A DNA stretch of 64,000 nt from Fortiea contorta PCC 7126 (GTDB lineage: Bacteria > Cyanobacteriota > Cyanobacteriia > Cyanobacteriales > Nostocaceae). This document shows positions 29,442 through 40,251 of this stretch, in pieces. Both the position numbers and the translations under genes were made by a program. The stretch covers positions 1,555,895 to 1,619,894 of the forward strand of contig NZ_KB235930.1 of assembly GCF_000332295.1 (NCBI RefSeq), written 5' to 3'. A model generated the notes under the pieces. The model was not told where the DNA came from, ran no database searches, and saw nothing but the letters and a program-made list of their open reading frames with translations. Numbering within the stretch: the stretch's first letter is position 1; every line of letters starts with the position of its first letter.

Positions 29442-30714
29442 CCTGGAGGGGAGACGAAACAGCCTAAAAAGCTTGGTGTATAAGATGGGTAGCGTTTTGT
29501 GATAGAAAAAGGTAGGTCTAGTTTTGTCAATAAGACCTACTTAATGATAATGTTAGCTATATTGTACCAAAAGCACTTAAAAAGTCAATTGAGTTTAGCA
29601 GAATATCTGTTGCTAAAAATTTTGATACATCTGTTGCAGTCAATCAAAGAAGTAACTTTAGAAAAATTAGCGAATGCGCTACCTTTGGGAATTAAATTTG
29701 AAAGCAGAAGAAAAAGAATACAAAGATTTTTATCATTACCAAATCTCACAATTGAAAAAGTTTGGTTGCCAATTATTCAAGAACTAATAGCAAACTACTT
29801 CCAGAATGAAAAAATTATTTATATAGCAATTGATAGGACTAATTGGAGTCGGATAAACTTATTAATGGTCAGCGTGATTTGGGATAAAAGAGCCATACCA
29901 ATATATTTTAGTTTGCTGCCCAAATTAGGTAGTAGTAATCTCACGGAACAGCAGAAAATATTATCGCCAGTTATAGCAATATTGAAAGATTATAAAATCT
30001 GTGTGTTGGGGGATAGAGAATTTTGCTCGGTAAAACTAGCAAAGTACCTTCAGAGCAAGGATGTATATTTTTGTTTGCGATTGAAAAAGAATGAATTTGT
30101 AGAAATTAAACAAGATATGTTTATGGAGTTAAGCAGTTTAGGATTAACTCCTGGAGTATCTTTTTTTATCAAGGGAGTTAAGGTAACAAAGACTCAGGGT
30201 TTTATCAGTTTTAATGTGGCTGGTAAGTGGCAACGTAAAATTAACGGAGTAGCACCCAAAGAAGCATGGTTTATTTTAACAAATTTTGACACCCTAGAGT
30301 CAGCAATTGCTGCTTACAAAAAGCGATTTGATATTGAAGAAATGTTTAGAGATTTCAAAACAGGTGGCTATAACTTAGAAAACACTAATGTTCAAGGTGA
30401 ACGTTTTATTTCTCTAGTTTTGTTGATAGCGATCGCTTACACCTCTGCAACAATTAATGGTCAACTTATTAAACGCAAAGGAATCCAAAAATATATAGCT
30501 CGGATTAAAGAAAGGAGTCGTTCTCAACGGAGACACAGTAGTTTTTATATCGGCTTATATGGTCAAACATGGGTACATTTCAAGGATAGCTGTATTGATT
30601 TAGTCACACAATTAATGAGAATTAATCGTAATAAGTGGAAGCATTATCAACAAGGTTTAAGAGCCATGAAGCTTATTGAATCTATATTGTAGCTTATTTC
30701 GTCTCCCCTTCAGG
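29442..30714 (+). mobile_element. IS4-family insertion sequence (1.27 kb)
   Basis: Terminal inverted repeats CCTGGAGGGGAGACGAAA (29442-29459) and its partner at 30697-30714, whose complement reads CCTGAAGGGGAGACGAAA: 17 of 18 match. The similarity continues weakly outside (GCTTT on both sides), so the true ends may lie a few bases further out. One transposase ORF fills the element. I found no clear target-site duplication. The left end sits inside a histidine kinase gene. Confidence 0.88.
29499..30692 (+). CDS. IS4-family transposase
   Basis: 397 residues from a GTG at 29499, or 382 from the ATG at 29544. DDE transposase: first D in IAIDRTNWSRI, second D in CVLGDREFCS, and the IS4-family Y-(2)-R-(3)-E-(6)-K signature in YKKRFDIEEMFRDFKTGGYN. 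The ORF is full length, so the element may still be mobile. It is the only gene between the inverted repeats. Confidence 0.93.
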   Translation: MIEKGRSSFVNKTYLMIMLAILYQKHLKSQLSLAEYLLLKILIHLLQSIKEVTLEKLANALPLGIKFESRRKRIQRFLSLPNLTIEKVWLPIIQELIANYFQNEKIIYIAIDRTNWSRINLLMVSVIWDKRAIPIYFSLLPKLGSSNLTEQQKILSPVIAILKDYKICVLGDREFCSVKLAKYLQSKDVYFCLRLKKNEFVEIKQDMFMELSSLGLTPGVSFFIKGVKVTKTQGFISFNVAGKWQRKINGVAPKEAWFILTNFDTLESAIAAYKKRFDIEEMFRDFKTGGYNLENTNVQGERFISLVLLIAIAYTSATINGQLIKRKGIQKYIARIKERSRSQRRHSSFYIGLYGQTWVHFKDSCIDLVTQLMRINRNKWKHYQQGLRAMKLIESIL

Positions 30715-30756
30715 ATTAAAGCAAAGACTTTTTAGCTATTAAATCAAGGGAATACC

Positions 30757-31029
30757 ATGAGTCCAACTATGACTGGTTGTCGCCCCGAAATGGCGAAGAA
30801 AATTAATAGCGAGCAAATTGAACAAATTATCAAAGCGATTATTGCGGGTAAGTATTCTTGGGCTTGTGTGCTGATTTTGCGCTTTGCTGGTTATAATCCC
30901 ATCGACTATATACCATACCGTACTTATATTAGATTGTTGAAAAACAATTGTTTAGGTGATAGACCAAAACCGAAACATAGTGAAGATTTAGAAGTTTTGG
31001 AAAGAAAAAATAGTTTAATTAAGTTGTAG
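30757..31029 (+). CDS. HetP-like protein
   Basis: 90 residues. The core [20 protein letters not shown] followed by [20 protein letters not shown] and [10 protein letters not shown] matches my recollection of the HetP family of small proteins that control commitment to heterocyst differentiation in Anabaena, where several paralogues act together. No known catalytic motif. It begins 43 bp beyond the IS right end, so its promoter may have been altered by the insertion. HetP itself is longer; this could be a paralogue such as those near Asl1930. A heterocyst-forming host is implied. Confidence 0.7.
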   Translation: MSPTMTGCRPEMAKKINSEQIEQIIKAIIAGKYSWACVLILRFAGYNPIDYIPYRTYIRLLKNNCLGDRPKPKHSEDLEVLERKNSLIKL

Positions 31030-31137
31030 ATTAATAAGCTAGCGCTTCAACAAAATTAGCGCATTTGTTGCTGTGGTTTTAGCTGAGAAATCTATGGCTG
31101 ATGTTCGCATGTCCTATCTCATCATTTCTAATAGCGT

Positions 31138-32010
31138 ATGATTTATCCAGTTACTAACCCAAACACTCGCTTGGAACCAACTATTAAAGAGATTATTTGG
31201 CATAAGAAGCAAGAAGTAACACAATTACATCAAGAGATGTCTTTGGCTTCTTTGCAAAGACAGCTAAGTTCATCACCGACTGTGAGAGATTTTTTTACTG
31301 CTTTACAGCAGAGTGTATATCGACCGAGCTTGATTGCAGAAATCAAGAAGGTATCGCCAATTCATGGTATTATTCGTGCAGATTTTGACCCGATAGCGAT
31401 CGCTAGAGCTTATGAGAGAGGAGGAGCGACTTGTATCTCTGTGATCACGGAAGCGACATCTTTTCATGGTAGTTTTGACCATCTGCGCGCCATCCGTCAC
31501 CGTGTACCATTACCCTTATTGTGTAAAGAATTTATCATTGATCCCTGCCAAATTTATTTAGCGCGAGCATCGGGAGCAGATGCGATATTATTAATGGCAG
31601 CTTTACTTTCCGATCGCGAATTACAAGACTTTGTGCGCGTAATTCACTATTTGGGGATGAATGCGGTCGTGGAGGTACACAGCATTGCTGAGTTAGATCG
31701 CGCACTCAAGCTAGACGATCTTCGCATAGTTGCAATTAATAATCAGAATTTAGCAGACTTAACTATAGATATCGATACCACACGACAATTGCTAGCAGCT
31801 AGGCGCACACAATTACAAAATCTCGGTGCGATCGTGATCAGTGAATCGGGTTTATACACACCGAATGATTTATCATTGATGGCGGAGGTGGGAACGGATG
31901 CAGTGCTGATTGGGGATTGTTTACTGAAACAGCAAAATATCGAAATGGCTGTACGTCGTCTACTCAGACGTGACAATCCCCACCTCGGAGATTTTGGGAA
32001 GAGAATTTAG
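31138..32010 (+). CDS. trpC: Indole-3-glycerol-phosphate synthase-like protein (divergent TrpC)
   Basis: 290 residues, a TIM-barrel of the TrpC family: IAEIKKVSPIHG (catalytic E68, K70), E179 in VVEVHS, N201 in AINNQNL and phosphate-binding SESGL (E236, S237). Two residues that are invariant in characterised IGPS enzymes differ: the general-acid lysine in the T-[ED]-x-K-[FY]-F motif (K110 in Sulfolobus) is T107 here (TEATSF), and the arginine of N-[SN]-R-[DN]-L is Q203. It is therefore likely a paralogue with reduced or changed activity. No other trp gene is adjacent. Start ATG at 31138. Confidence 0.85.
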   Translation: MIYPVTNPNTRLEPTIKEIIWHKKQEVTQLHQEMSLASLQRQLSSSPTVRDFFTALQQSVYRPSLIAEIKKVSPIHGIIRADFDPIAIARAYERGGATCISVITEATSFHGSFDHLRAIRHRVPLPLLCKEFIIDPCQIYLARASGADAILLMAALLSDRELQDFVRVIHYLGMNAVVEVHSIAELDRALKLDDLRIVAINNQNLADLTIDIDTTRQLLAARRTQLQNLGAIVISESGLYTPNDLSLMAEVGTDAVLIGDCLLKQQNIEMAVRRLLRRDNPHLGDFGKRI

Positions 32011-32339
32011 GTGTTGTGTTTTGAGTTGAAAATATTTCTATAACAGTAATAATTACTACTTACCTTGGTTTGCTATTCACTGAAAAAAAGCAGACTAAGG
32101 TATTTTGTTTTGGTTTATTAACCATATCTTGTTTTACTCCATGAATTCCATATAATTCTAATCGGTAGCTAAAACTGAAGGATAAAATTACTCCAACTGT
32201 AAGCTGTGTGCTTTGTTTAGTTACAAAACGCTGTAATTCATGAATATCATCGCCAAAATCCGGAAATCCTTTATTAGTATTTGTAATTTAAAAATAAGTA
32301 TTTTTAGCAGAATTTGTGTTTTTATTCTAGGTAAGTGTA
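32011..32339. other. 329-bp intergenic region
   Basis: AT-rich spacer between the TrpC-like and FecR-domain genes, both rightward. It should hold the FecR-gene promoter. I see no hairpin with a T-run, no repeat of the families noted elsewhere and no credible ORF. Confidence 0.45.
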
Positions 32340-33401
32340 ATGGAGCAGAGATTCGGCTCGCTAATTGGGCAGATGATAATTACCAGTATCCTAGCAGTAT
32401 CTTGGATAACTCCAGTATTAGCCCAACAAGATTTACTCACTCGTGCGGAAGTTTACAAGCTGTTAAATGAAGTACAACTGCTGCTGAAAGATAAACCACC
32501 CCGTTCAGCAAAGCAAGCTGATGTGTTAGTTCCCTTAGATGAATTGCAGACAAAAACGCGATCGCGCGCCGAGCTATTATTTAATGAAGGTTCTTTAGCG
32601 AGAATTGGCTCTAGTGCTACCTTTCGATTTAAGCCAGGATTGCGACGCTTTGAAATTCAGGGGGGAGGTTCGAGAGCAGAAACTATCCTGGAACTAAAAA
32701 ATGGTACAGCTTTAGTTCTGACTCCATCTGGTAGTACAGCGACCAGAATCGAAACTCCCCAAAGCCGTATTGATGTAATAGCAGCTGCGCTACCTGCAAA
32801 TGCTCAGGTATTACCCCCGGCTACAGGTGGATCTGTGGTTGTGTATCATAACAGCATTACCAACATTACACAAGCTTTTAATTTAACTGATATCCCAGTT
32901 AAAGTCTCAAATCTTGATGGGACTCAATTCCAATTTTTAAAAGCTGGTGAAACAGTCACAATTACTAACGGTGTGATTGGGCCAGTACAGACATTTGATT
33001 TGGGAAAATTTTATAAAACTAGTCAGTTAGCGGCTGGTTTGGGGCCTGGACAAGAAGCTTTGGTATTACAAGAATCAGCTAGAGTTCAGAGCATTTTCAA
33101 TCAGGTGAGAAAACAAACTCTCGCCGGATTTGAAAATCAAAAGTTGTGGATTGAAGGATTATGTAATCTCAATTCTCGTGGTGGAGCGAGTACACTTTCA
33201 ACTAACTGTATCACCACCAATTCTGATGATCCAATTCGCAATTTTGAAGACCGAAGAGATGCGGTAATTCCACCCAGAAGAGAACAACCAGCACCGCAAC
33301 CAGAACTACCAATTAGAGAAGAACCAGCACCACAACCAGAACCAGCACCAGCACCGCAAGCACCGACGGGAGTAATATTTTTACCTCGACAACAGCAATA
33401 A
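32340..33401 (+). CDS. Exported FecR-domain protein
   Basis: 353 residues. A signal peptide (1-28, MIITSILAVSWITPVLAQQ) is followed by a FecR-type beta domain (about 60-160: ARIGSSATFRFKPGLRRFEI and LKNGTALVLTPSGSTATRIE), a middle domain to about 300 and a Pro/Glu/Gln-rich tail (RREQPAPQPELPIREEPAPQ). FecR domains sit in the periplasm and usually sense or bind surface components. The downstream gene encodes a probable outer-membrane protein, and the two may work together; the 108-bp gap fits one operon. Confidence 0.82.
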   Translation: MEQRFGSLIGQMIITSILAVSWITPVLAQQDLLTRAEVYKLLNEVQLLLKDKPPRSAKQADVLVPLDELQTKTRSRAELLFNEGSLARIGSSATFRFKPGLRRFEIQGGGSRAETILELKNGTALVLTPSGSTATRIETPQSRIDVIAAALPANAQVLPPATGGSVVVYHNSITNITQAFNLTDIPVKVSNLDGTQFQFLKAGETVTITNGVIGPVQTFDLGKFYKTSQLAAGLGPGQEALVLQESARVQSIFNQVRKQTLAGFENQKLWIEGLCNLNSRGGASTLSTNCITTNSDDPIRNFEDRRDAVIPPRREQPAPQPELPIREEPAPQPEPAPAPQAPTGVIFLPRQQQ

Positions 33402-33509
33402 TATTGAGCCGAATTCAGAGCATGTAGAGTGGTAAACCAGTCCGCACAAGAGGGTGTTTCCAACTGACGCACCCGCAGATGATTACTAATTAATAATTAC
33501 GAATTAATT

Positions 33510-34598
33510 ATGCGTATATATCCGATTGCTTTGTGTTCTTTAGCTACCTTATTAACTTGGGACTTAGATCAAAATGCAGTTGCTAATTCTATCCCAGAGG
33601 TTCCTTTAATAGGGGAAAATTTAGCAGAAAATACGACAACTGTTGCAGAAACGCCAACTGCGACTATAGCAGCACCAGAAATTATAATTGAGACATTTGG
33701 AGAAAGTACAAAAAGTTCCAAAGGTGCAGTTTTTGCTCAAATACCTGGTTCTCCAATTCCCTCAATTAATCCTCTCACCTTACCAGCAACTGACACCAAT
33801 CAACAAATTGACCCGCAAGATGTGGAGAATGAATTAGGCGAGATTGATATTATTCCTACTCGTCCAGTTAAACAACCACCACAACGTCGTCAACCTGATG
33901 TTCAGTTATTGTTGCGTTCTTCGATTTTTAGTAGTTCTAATGTGACAGGTTTAGAAATTCCTCAACCTAGTGATACCTTATTTATTAACAATGCAACCTT
34001 ATTAGCAACGCCGAAATTGGGAGAAGATACAAGATTAATTGCTGCTGCGGGTGGGGGTTTGGTGAGATATGGCGATAGAGGAGATTTTAATTACAATTAT
34101 CTCAATTTTAATGTGGGATTACAGCAACGATTGACGAAAGAAATGTATGGTCAATTGGGATGGTATCAAGAAAGATTGTATAGAAATGGTAGTGGCGATC
34201 GCTTATTATTAGATGATTCCCTACGCTTGAGTATAGGACGTCAAGATCAATTAAACTCCCGTCTCCGGTTAGATTCATTTTATGAACTTCGTGCTAGCTT
34301 CGCCACACCCAGCGAACAAAATCGCGTCGCTAATACTTTAGGAGCGCGTTTGCGTTATGATATTACACCGCAATTACAAGGCGCTCTCGACTATCGATTA
34401 ACTTTTAAAGATTTTACGCAGCAAGATAGATTCGATACCCAAAATCAAATCGGATTAGAAGCAATTTATAACATTAACCCAGATTTATTTGTTGGTGGTT
34501 CAGCGTCTTATCTTTTTGGTTCCTCTTCTGCTAGTTCTGTTGATTTAAATAATTTTTCTGTGGGAGTAAGTGTAGGCTTAAATGTGTCTTTGTTTTAA
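33510..34598 (+). CDS. Exported protein with C-terminal beta-barrel-like domain
   Basis: 362 residues. Residues 1-26 resemble a signal peptide. A low-complexity Ala/Thr/Pro region to about 140 is followed by alternating hydrophobic strands rich in Y, F, N and G (DFNYNYLNFNVGLQQRLTKE, FYELRASF, LRYDITPQLQGALDYRLTF), ending ...FSVGVSVGLNVSLF with a terminal aromatic residue, as in outer-membrane barrels. The adjacent FecR-domain protein upstream supports an envelope role. No closer family was recognised. Confidence 0.7.
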   Translation: MRIYPIALCSLATLLTWDLDQNAVANSIPEVPLIGENLAENTTTVAETPTATIAAPEIIIETFGESTKSSKGAVFAQIPGSPIPSINPLTLPATDTNQQIDPQDVENELGEIDIIPTRPVKQPPQRRQPDVQLLLRSSIFSSSNVTGLEIPQPSDTLFINNATLLATPKLGEDTRLIAAAGGGLVRYGDRGDFNYNYLNFNVGLQQRLTKEMYGQLGWYQERLYRNGSGDRLLLDDSLRLSIGRQDQLNSRLRLDSFYELRASFATPSEQNRVANTLGARLRYDITPQLQGALDYRLTFKDFTQQDRFDTQNQIGLEAIYNINPDLFVGGSASYLFGSSSASSVDLNNFSVGVSVGLNVSLF

Positions 34599-35106
34599 GG
34601 TTTTCTAAAATTATTTTCTTTTGTTTGGTGTCCTGTCCTACCCTGAAGAATTGCACCTGAGCAATTCGTTAAAATCAGACTATCACCTGCAATAATTATG
34701 ACTACTTTTACAGTTTGTCAATTAGTCGATGGCGTATATCAGCAGCAACAATATCGTTTAGGAAGTGCTATTGTTTCTTATTTATTGGCTCATCTACAAC
34801 TGAAACTTGATGATATTATGCCTTAGTTATACCAATTCTCTATGAAGATGCGCCTAATTATTCTGGGACATAGGGAATTATTTTTAAAAAACCTCCGCGT
34901 ACCTTGGCGTGAAAAAAAAGCTAGAATATGGTATTAGGGGCTTTGTTGAATGGGATATGAATTTATTTCGCGCAAAGGCGCAAAGGCGCAAAGAAAGAGC
35001 GCAAAAATAACGACTTTTGCAAGAGGTTTATTGTTAACTGTTAAATATGAGTTTTGAAAATTTTTTAACGCCAAGGGGCGCAGAGTATGATTTTTGGGTG
35101 CGATAA
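34599..35106. other. 508-bp spacer with a gene remnant and iterated repeats
   Basis: Contains a 42-codon remnant (34698-34826, separate entry), then the repeat words CCTCCGCGTACCTTGGCGTG at 34889-34908, GGCGCAAAGGCGCAAAG at about 34978-34995 and GCGCAGAG near 35079. It lies between two convergent genes, so it also has to contain their terminators, which I could not pick out. Confidence 0.6.
34698..34826 (+). pseudogene. C-terminal remnant of a Uma2-type endonuclease (DUF820)
   Basis: A 42-codon frame from ATG to TAG reads like the last part of the Uma2 family, whose members end with a V-x-x-L-x-x-G-x-Y...S...F/L-x-x-L-x-L-x-L-x-x-I pattern: here VCQLVDGVYQQQQYRLGSAI, then LAHLQLKLDDIM. The catalytic PD-(D/E)XK core is missing. 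Uma2 genes are very numerous in cyanobacteria and often decay. Assignment from such a short piece is tentative. Confidence 0.45.
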
Positions 35107-38100
35107 TTATTGCTGGCAAATCTGGCGATCGCTCTGATTGACATTGGCGTTATTTTTCAGGTAATCTTTTATTCGGGAACATCCTTGCAGTCGCAAGTTA
35201 TCAAGATTTAAATCCCACAATGTGAGTCCGCTATCTTCACTACCGCTGACTAAAATTTTACCATCGGGACTGAAACTAATACTGTTGACTTTGCCTGGAT
35301 GTCCGGCGAGGGTTTTGATTAAACTTCCATCGCTGATATTCCACAGCTTGATTGTATTGTCAGCACTACCAGAAGCGAGTATGGAAGTGTGGGGTAGGAA
35401 ACTTAAGCTGGTGACGCCGTTATTATGTCCAGCGAGGGTGTTGATAAGGGTTCCGTCTGCTATTTGCCAAAGTTTGATGGTGTTATCCATACTTGCAGAT
35501 GCAATTATTGTACCATCTGGACTGAATTTCACAGATGCGATCGCTAGTCCATGTCCTGGTAAATTCTTGACGAGACTACCATCAAGTTTCCACAGTTTTA
35601 CTGTCTTGTCATAACTTCCCGAAGCTAACATTTGATTATCGGGACTGAAGCTAACGCTGGTAATCTCTTCTGTACCTGTTTTGATGGTTTTTAAAAGTTT
35701 ACCGTCAGCAACTCGCCATAATTTGATAGTTTTATCTGCGCTACCAGAGGCGAGTGTTTTACCATTGGGACTGAAACTAACGCTAGTGACGCGCTCAGTA
35801 TGACCTGTGAGTGTTTGGATTATTTTACCATTTTGCGTGTCCCATAATTTAATAGTTTTATCATCACTAGCAGCGGCGATAATTTTACCGTTGGGACTAA
35901 AATCTAAAGCAAAGATAATCCGGTGATGAGGAATTAGTTTCACAATACCATTATTTGCCCAAATTTTTATCTTACCATCCCACCCAGCAGCGGCGAAAAG
36001 TTGACGCTTTTGACTAAAACTTACACTGTAAAAACTACCCGCATATTCTGGCTGGGATGTTTTTGGAAATTCCCAAAGTCTCACAGTTTTATCAGCACTA
36101 GCAGAAGCGAGAATTTTTCCATCTGGACTAAAGTTAACATCAGTCACTTGGGCGCCATGACTTAATAAGGTTTGTTGAACGACAAATTCTGTTTTAACTT
36201 GATTTTTATTCTGCCAAATTTTCACTATCCCATCAACATCAGCCACTGCTAATAATTGTTGATTAGGACTGAAGCTGATACTATTAATTTGATTATTATT
36301 ACCTTCTAGTGTTTGTAGAAGTTTTCCTGGTGAGTTCCAAATCTTGATAGTTTTGTCATCACTAGCAGCAGCAATCATTTTTCCATCAGGACTAAACTTG
36401 ACGCAGGTGACACGTTCTTGGTGTCCCGTCAGCGTTCGGATTAATTTAGCGTCTGCTGTTCGCCAAAGTTTAACTAAATTATCTTCACCACCAGAAGCAA
36501 TAGTTTGATTATCAGGACTAAATTTTATAGTATTTACCCAGCCGTTATGAGCATTCCAGGTTTTGATTAAACTTCCATTGAGGCTCCACAACTTGATAGT
36601 TTTATCTCGACTGGCTGAAGCAACAATTTTTCCATCATAACTAAAGGCGACATCGGTTGTGATATCAGTGTGTCCAGCAAATGTAGAGATTAACTTCCCA
36701 TCAATTCCATAAATTTTGATAGTTTTATCTGTACTCGCAGCCGCAATCAATTGACTATCAGGACTAAAAGCAACGGCTGTAAATCTACCTTGTTTATTTG
36801 TGATAGTGTTGATTAATTTTCCTTGCAAATTCCAGATTTTAATCGTCTGGTCATCACTAGCAGCAGCAATTAATTTACCATCATCACTGAAAACGACTGC
36901 GTTGACCTGTTGACTATTATTTTGCAAACGATTCACTTCTTGAGTTTGACTAAGCGCTTGCTGGAGAGTCGCTACAGTCGCTAATTGCATATCTCGATTG
37001 GGAGCAAAAACTCGCTTGATTTCTCTTCCCGCTTTCACACCAGCAATTAAAGCCTCTAATTGTTGATGCGATAATAATAAAGCTTGAGAAGAAGCATTCA
37101 AAGCTGCAATTTCTCGTAATTGAGCAGCTTGTTTTTGTAAATAAGCCACACCACCTAAACCGCAAGCCGCAATCCCCAAAACACTAATAATTACCACAGC
37201 CCTTTGAGCTTGACGCAGACGCTTTTTTTGTGCAAATTGTTGTTGTTGTCTAGCTGTTAAACAAGCAGCAATGAAATTTTGCACATCTGTTGATAATTCA
37301 TCAGTATATTTAACATAAATTTCTTCCGCTTCCGCCAAACGCACACCTTGCAAAAGAAAATCAGCTAACTCCTGATTATGTTTCCACAAAGCCGCTGATT
37401 GTTCAATTTGACGCTGCGATCGCAGTCTACTACGATTCTCCTCCAACCACCAGCGCAAAGTTGACCAGTGACGAATGAGAATTTCATGAGCTACCTCAAT
37501 TGTCACCGGGGAAGCAGAAGCAGCAGCAGGAGAAATCGAGTTGCTTCCTTTACTGTTTCCGATTTCTTCTTCTAAATTAACTACAACTAATTTTGCAGAC
37601 GTTAAAGCTTGTAGAGTTCTTTCGATTAATTCATCTGGGTATTTCTTCACCACCAACTCAGATTTAAAAACTCGTCTTCTAGTGTCTTCTGTCCCTTCTC
37701 CCAACTGCGTTAAAGACAGAAAAATCCACCGCGCACATTCTTTAGCTTGGTTATCTAAACTTTCATAAACTGCTTGCGCTTTCCGTTCCAAAGCACCTTT
37801 AATTCCTCCCACTTGTTGCTGATAAGCTGCTAAAGTTAATTTCCCTGCTTGGCGAAATTCCCACAACTGTTCCAGCACAAATTCTAAAAGTGGTAAATCT
37901 CCTGCTGAATGATTTAATTCTTGTACCAAAACCTCCACTAATTCCGGCTCTACTTGTAACTTTACTTGCTCCGCTGGGTTAACAATGACGCGACGGTAAT
38001 CACCATCAGTTAAACTGGGAGGAACCAACACACTAGAGCGCTGTAATAAACTAGCCAAAGCGGGTACTTCTAAACAAGCAGCGATAAAATCAGCCCGCAA

Positions 38101-40251
38101 AGTCATCACTAACTTAAACCTATCCGGCGCATATTCCACCGCACCCAACACTATTTCTAAAAACCGCAATCTATCTTCATCCGGTGTGAGGGTAAACAAT
38201 TCCTCAAACTGGTCTACCACCAACACCACCATCGGTTCAGGACGACTCCGTAACCAATAAACAAAACCTTCCACCCCTTGATAAAGCATTCCTTCTAATA
38301 CCAAATGGGGGGATGGAGAAGATGAAAAAGAGTAATCATTTACCGATTCACTCTGCTCTCCCTGCTCCTTCATTCCTCCCAATCTTCTAGCTAAAGCTTC
38401 CAAAGGACGAGAACCAGGACGCAAACTTTTAATTAACCACGTTTCACTATGAGGTAATTGCTGACCCTGACGCAATTGAGCAATTAATCCCGCTTGAACA
38501 ACTGAAGATTTACCACTACCAGAAGCACCCACCACAGCCAAAAAAGAATTATGAGCTAATTGACTAATTAAATGTTGAGTGAGAGATTCTCGCCCATAAA
38601 AATATTGAGCATCTTCCTCACCAAAAGCCCTTAATCCTCGATAAGGACAAATTTTTAAATCTAACGCCGCAGCTTTATAAGAATTACGAGTTCCCGTAGT
38701 GGCGGGAATAATTTCTATTACTCCTTGTGTACCGGATAGCCAAAAATGTAGTGGCGTTTGGGCTGCAAATTGAACTTGTAATTGAGTAATCCAACCAGCA
38801 ACAGATAAACCTGCACTTTTCGCAGCCGATTTGAGAGTATTGATGAGGGTAGCAGCGAATAATTCAGAATCGTTTTTAGATGAAGTCGCCGCAATAATAC
38901 ATTGTGCTGTTTCGGAATCTAACTGCAATTCCTCCACCCAATCTTTGAGAGCAGAAATAGCAGTGGAGATGACAGGAAAATCTAAAATAATAATTTGTTG
39001 AGCAACTTGAGAACGGCGTAACTGCTGTCTTATCCAAGAACGACTCAACCAAATATCTTCCGCAATTAATAAAGCTGTTTCTCCAGATGGAGTTTCTTCT
39101 AGTCGTCCGCGCAAATATAACAAAACAGTTCCCGGTTTTTCACCTCCGGGTTTTTGCTTAATTCCTGAATGTAAATACTTTTGAATTGCTCCCCGCACAT
39201 CTGCAGCCGTTGTTTGACCAGGACGAGGTAAATATTCTAATTCAAACATTCCCGCATCAACCAACTCTTGACTAAAATCAAGAGTCGCTTGCGAACCACT
39301 CAGCCCATCAATTACCAACGCCGTTCTAGGAGGATACGACTCGGTAACTACAGGAATAGAACCAAGAACTAATTCCCCTACTCCCTCCACAATTCTTTTG
39401 GGAGTTTGTAGCGGATATTCACCAAAAAGTTGTGTATCTCCCTTCCCGCGTTTTTGTTGATTAATTAGTCGTAATTGTTGATTCGTCTTATCAATATATT
39501 GTAGCGTTTGGTGATAAACATATCGATATAACCCATCAGCAAAAATTACCCCTTGAGCATCAGCAGCACCACCCTGCAAACCCCGCATCAAATAATAAGT
39601 GAATACTCCATGTCCCAGTTCCGGAAATTCCCAAGATTGCTGATTAACATCACAAGAAAGCAAAGCATAAAATCCCTTACCTTTAGCAGCACTGCGCTGC
39701 AAAACTTCCACCAACTGCGATGTAGGATTTAAAAATGGTGCCGCTATTGTTCCCCTTAGCGTCATTCCCCCACTATGACAAGCATCTAACCAAACTACTT
39801 GATTTTGTGCTCCACTTTTACTTAATTGTGATAACAATTCCTTGACAGCTAAACCAGTTGCTTCTAAATTATCTTTTTGAGTATCCGCTAAACATAAAAA
39901 TGCTTCTTGAGTCCTCGACTCCAACATTCCATGACCAGAAAAATAAAACAAAACTGTGTCAATTGGTTGAGCAACAGCCGCAATTTCTGCTAAACTTTCC
40001 CGTATCGTTGCTAATAATGGCGATCGCGGAGCCAAATCGTGATAAATCTTTACTTCTTTTTGAGGAAACTGTGCTTGTGTCGCAGTTGTCAAAGCTTCAG
40101 CCAAAACCTGACAATCAACCGCCGAATAACGCAGAGCAGGAAGTTGATGATCTTGATATTGGTTAACTCCCACCAATAATAGCCACAACTTAGCAGTAGT
40201 TGTTTGTTGAGAGTGAGTTGAACGACTAGTAGTAACGCCGCGTGGACACAT
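35107..40251 (-). CDS. Caspase-like peptidase / P-loop NTPase (nSTAND-type) / WD40 protein
   Basis: 1714 residues. Peptidase C14 domain (about 20-270) with catalytic H107 ([11 protein letters not shown]) and C158 (WLDACHSGG). A middle region is followed by a STAND-type NTPase at about 560-900, with Walker [17 protein letters not shown] and Walker [14 protein letters not shown]. One membrane helix lies near 1065 ([21 protein letters not shown]) and 14 WD40 blades (about 1115-1690) end each with [IV]-[KR]-[LI]-[WY]; 14 fits two seven-bladed propellers. Proteins of this build are thought to sense a ligand through WD40, oligomerise via the NTPase and activate the protease, in stress death or phage defence. 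Catalytic residues are intact. It is transcribed alone. Confidence 0.92.
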   Translation of the reverse strand: MCPRGVTTSRSTHSQQTTTAKLWLLLVGVNQYQDHQLPALRYSAVDCQVLAEALTTATQAQFPQKEVKIYHDLAPRSPLLATIRESLAEIAAVAQPIDTVLFYFSGHGMLESRTQEAFLCLADTQKDNLEATGLAVKELLSQLSKSGAQNQVVWLDACHSGGMTLRGTIAAPFLNPTSQLVEVLQRSAAKGKGFYALLSCDVNQQSWEFPELGHGVFTYYLMRGLQGGAADAQGVIFADGLYRYVYHQTLQYIDKTNQQLRLINQQKRGKGDTQLFGEYPLQTPKRIVEGVGELVLGSIPVVTESYPPRTALVIDGLSGSQATLDFSQELVDAGMFELEYLPRPGQTTAADVRGAIQKYLHSGIKQKPGGEKPGTVLLYLRGRLEETPSGETALLIAEDIWLSRSWIRQQLRRSQVAQQIIILDFPVISTAISALKDWVEELQLDSETAQCIIAATSSKNDSELFAATLINTLKSAAKSAGLSVAGWITQLQVQFAAQTPLHFWLSGTQGVIEIIPATTGTRNSYKAAALDLKICPYRGLRAFGEEDAQYFYGRESLTQHLISQLAHNSFLAVVGASGSGKSSVVQAGLIAQLRQGQQLPHSETWLIKSLRPGSRPLEALARRLGGMKEQGEQSESVNDYSFSSSPSPHLVLEGMLYQGVEGFVYWLRSRPEPMVVLVVDQFEELFTLTPDEDRLRFLEIVLGAVEYAPDRFKLVMTLRADFIAACLEVPALASLLQRSSVLVPPSLTDGDYRRVIVNPAEQVKLQVEPELVEVLVQELNHSAGDLPLLEFVLEQLWEFRQAGKLTLAAYQQQVGGIKGALERKAQAVYESLDNQAKECARWIFLSLTQLGEGTEDTRRRVFKSELVVKKYPDELIERTLQALTSAKLVVVNLEEEIGNSKGSNSISPAAASASPVTIEVAHEILIRHWSTLRWWLEENRSRLRSQRQIEQSAALWKHNQELADFLLQGVRLAEAEEIYVKYTDELSTDVQNFIAACLTARQQQQFAQKKRLRQAQRAVVIISVLGIAACGLGGVAYLQKQAAQLREIAALNASSQALLLSHQQLEALIAGVKAGREIKRVFAPNRDMQLATVATLQQALSQTQEVNRLQNNSQQVNAVVFSDDGKLIAAASDDQTIKIWNLQGKLINTITNKQGRFTAVAFSPDSQLIAAASTDKTIKIYGIDGKLISTFAGHTDITTDVAFSYDGKIVASASRDKTIKLWSLNGSLIKTWNAHNGWVNTIKFSPDNQTIASGGEDNLVKLWRTADAKLIRTLTGHQERVTCVKFSPDGKMIAAASDDKTIKIWNSPGKLLQTLEGNNNQINSISFSPNQQLLAVADVDGIVKIWQNKNQVKTEFVVQQTLLSHGAQVTDVNFSPDGKILASASADKTVRLWEFPKTSQPEYAGSFYSVSFSQKRQLFAAAGWDGKIKIWANNGIVKLIPHHRIIFALDFSPNGKIIAAASDDKTIKLWDTQNGKIIQTLTGHTERVTSVSFSPNGKTLASGSADKTIKLWRVADGKLLKTIKTGTEEITSVSFSPDNQMLASGSYDKTVKLWKLDGSLVKNLPGHGLAIASVKFSPDGTIIASASMDNTIKLWQIADGTLINTLAGHNNGVTSLSFLPHTSILASGSADNTIKLWNISDGSLIKTLAGHPGKVNSISFSPDGKILVSGSEDSGLTLWDLNLDNLRLQGCSRIKDYLKNNANVNQSDRQICQQ

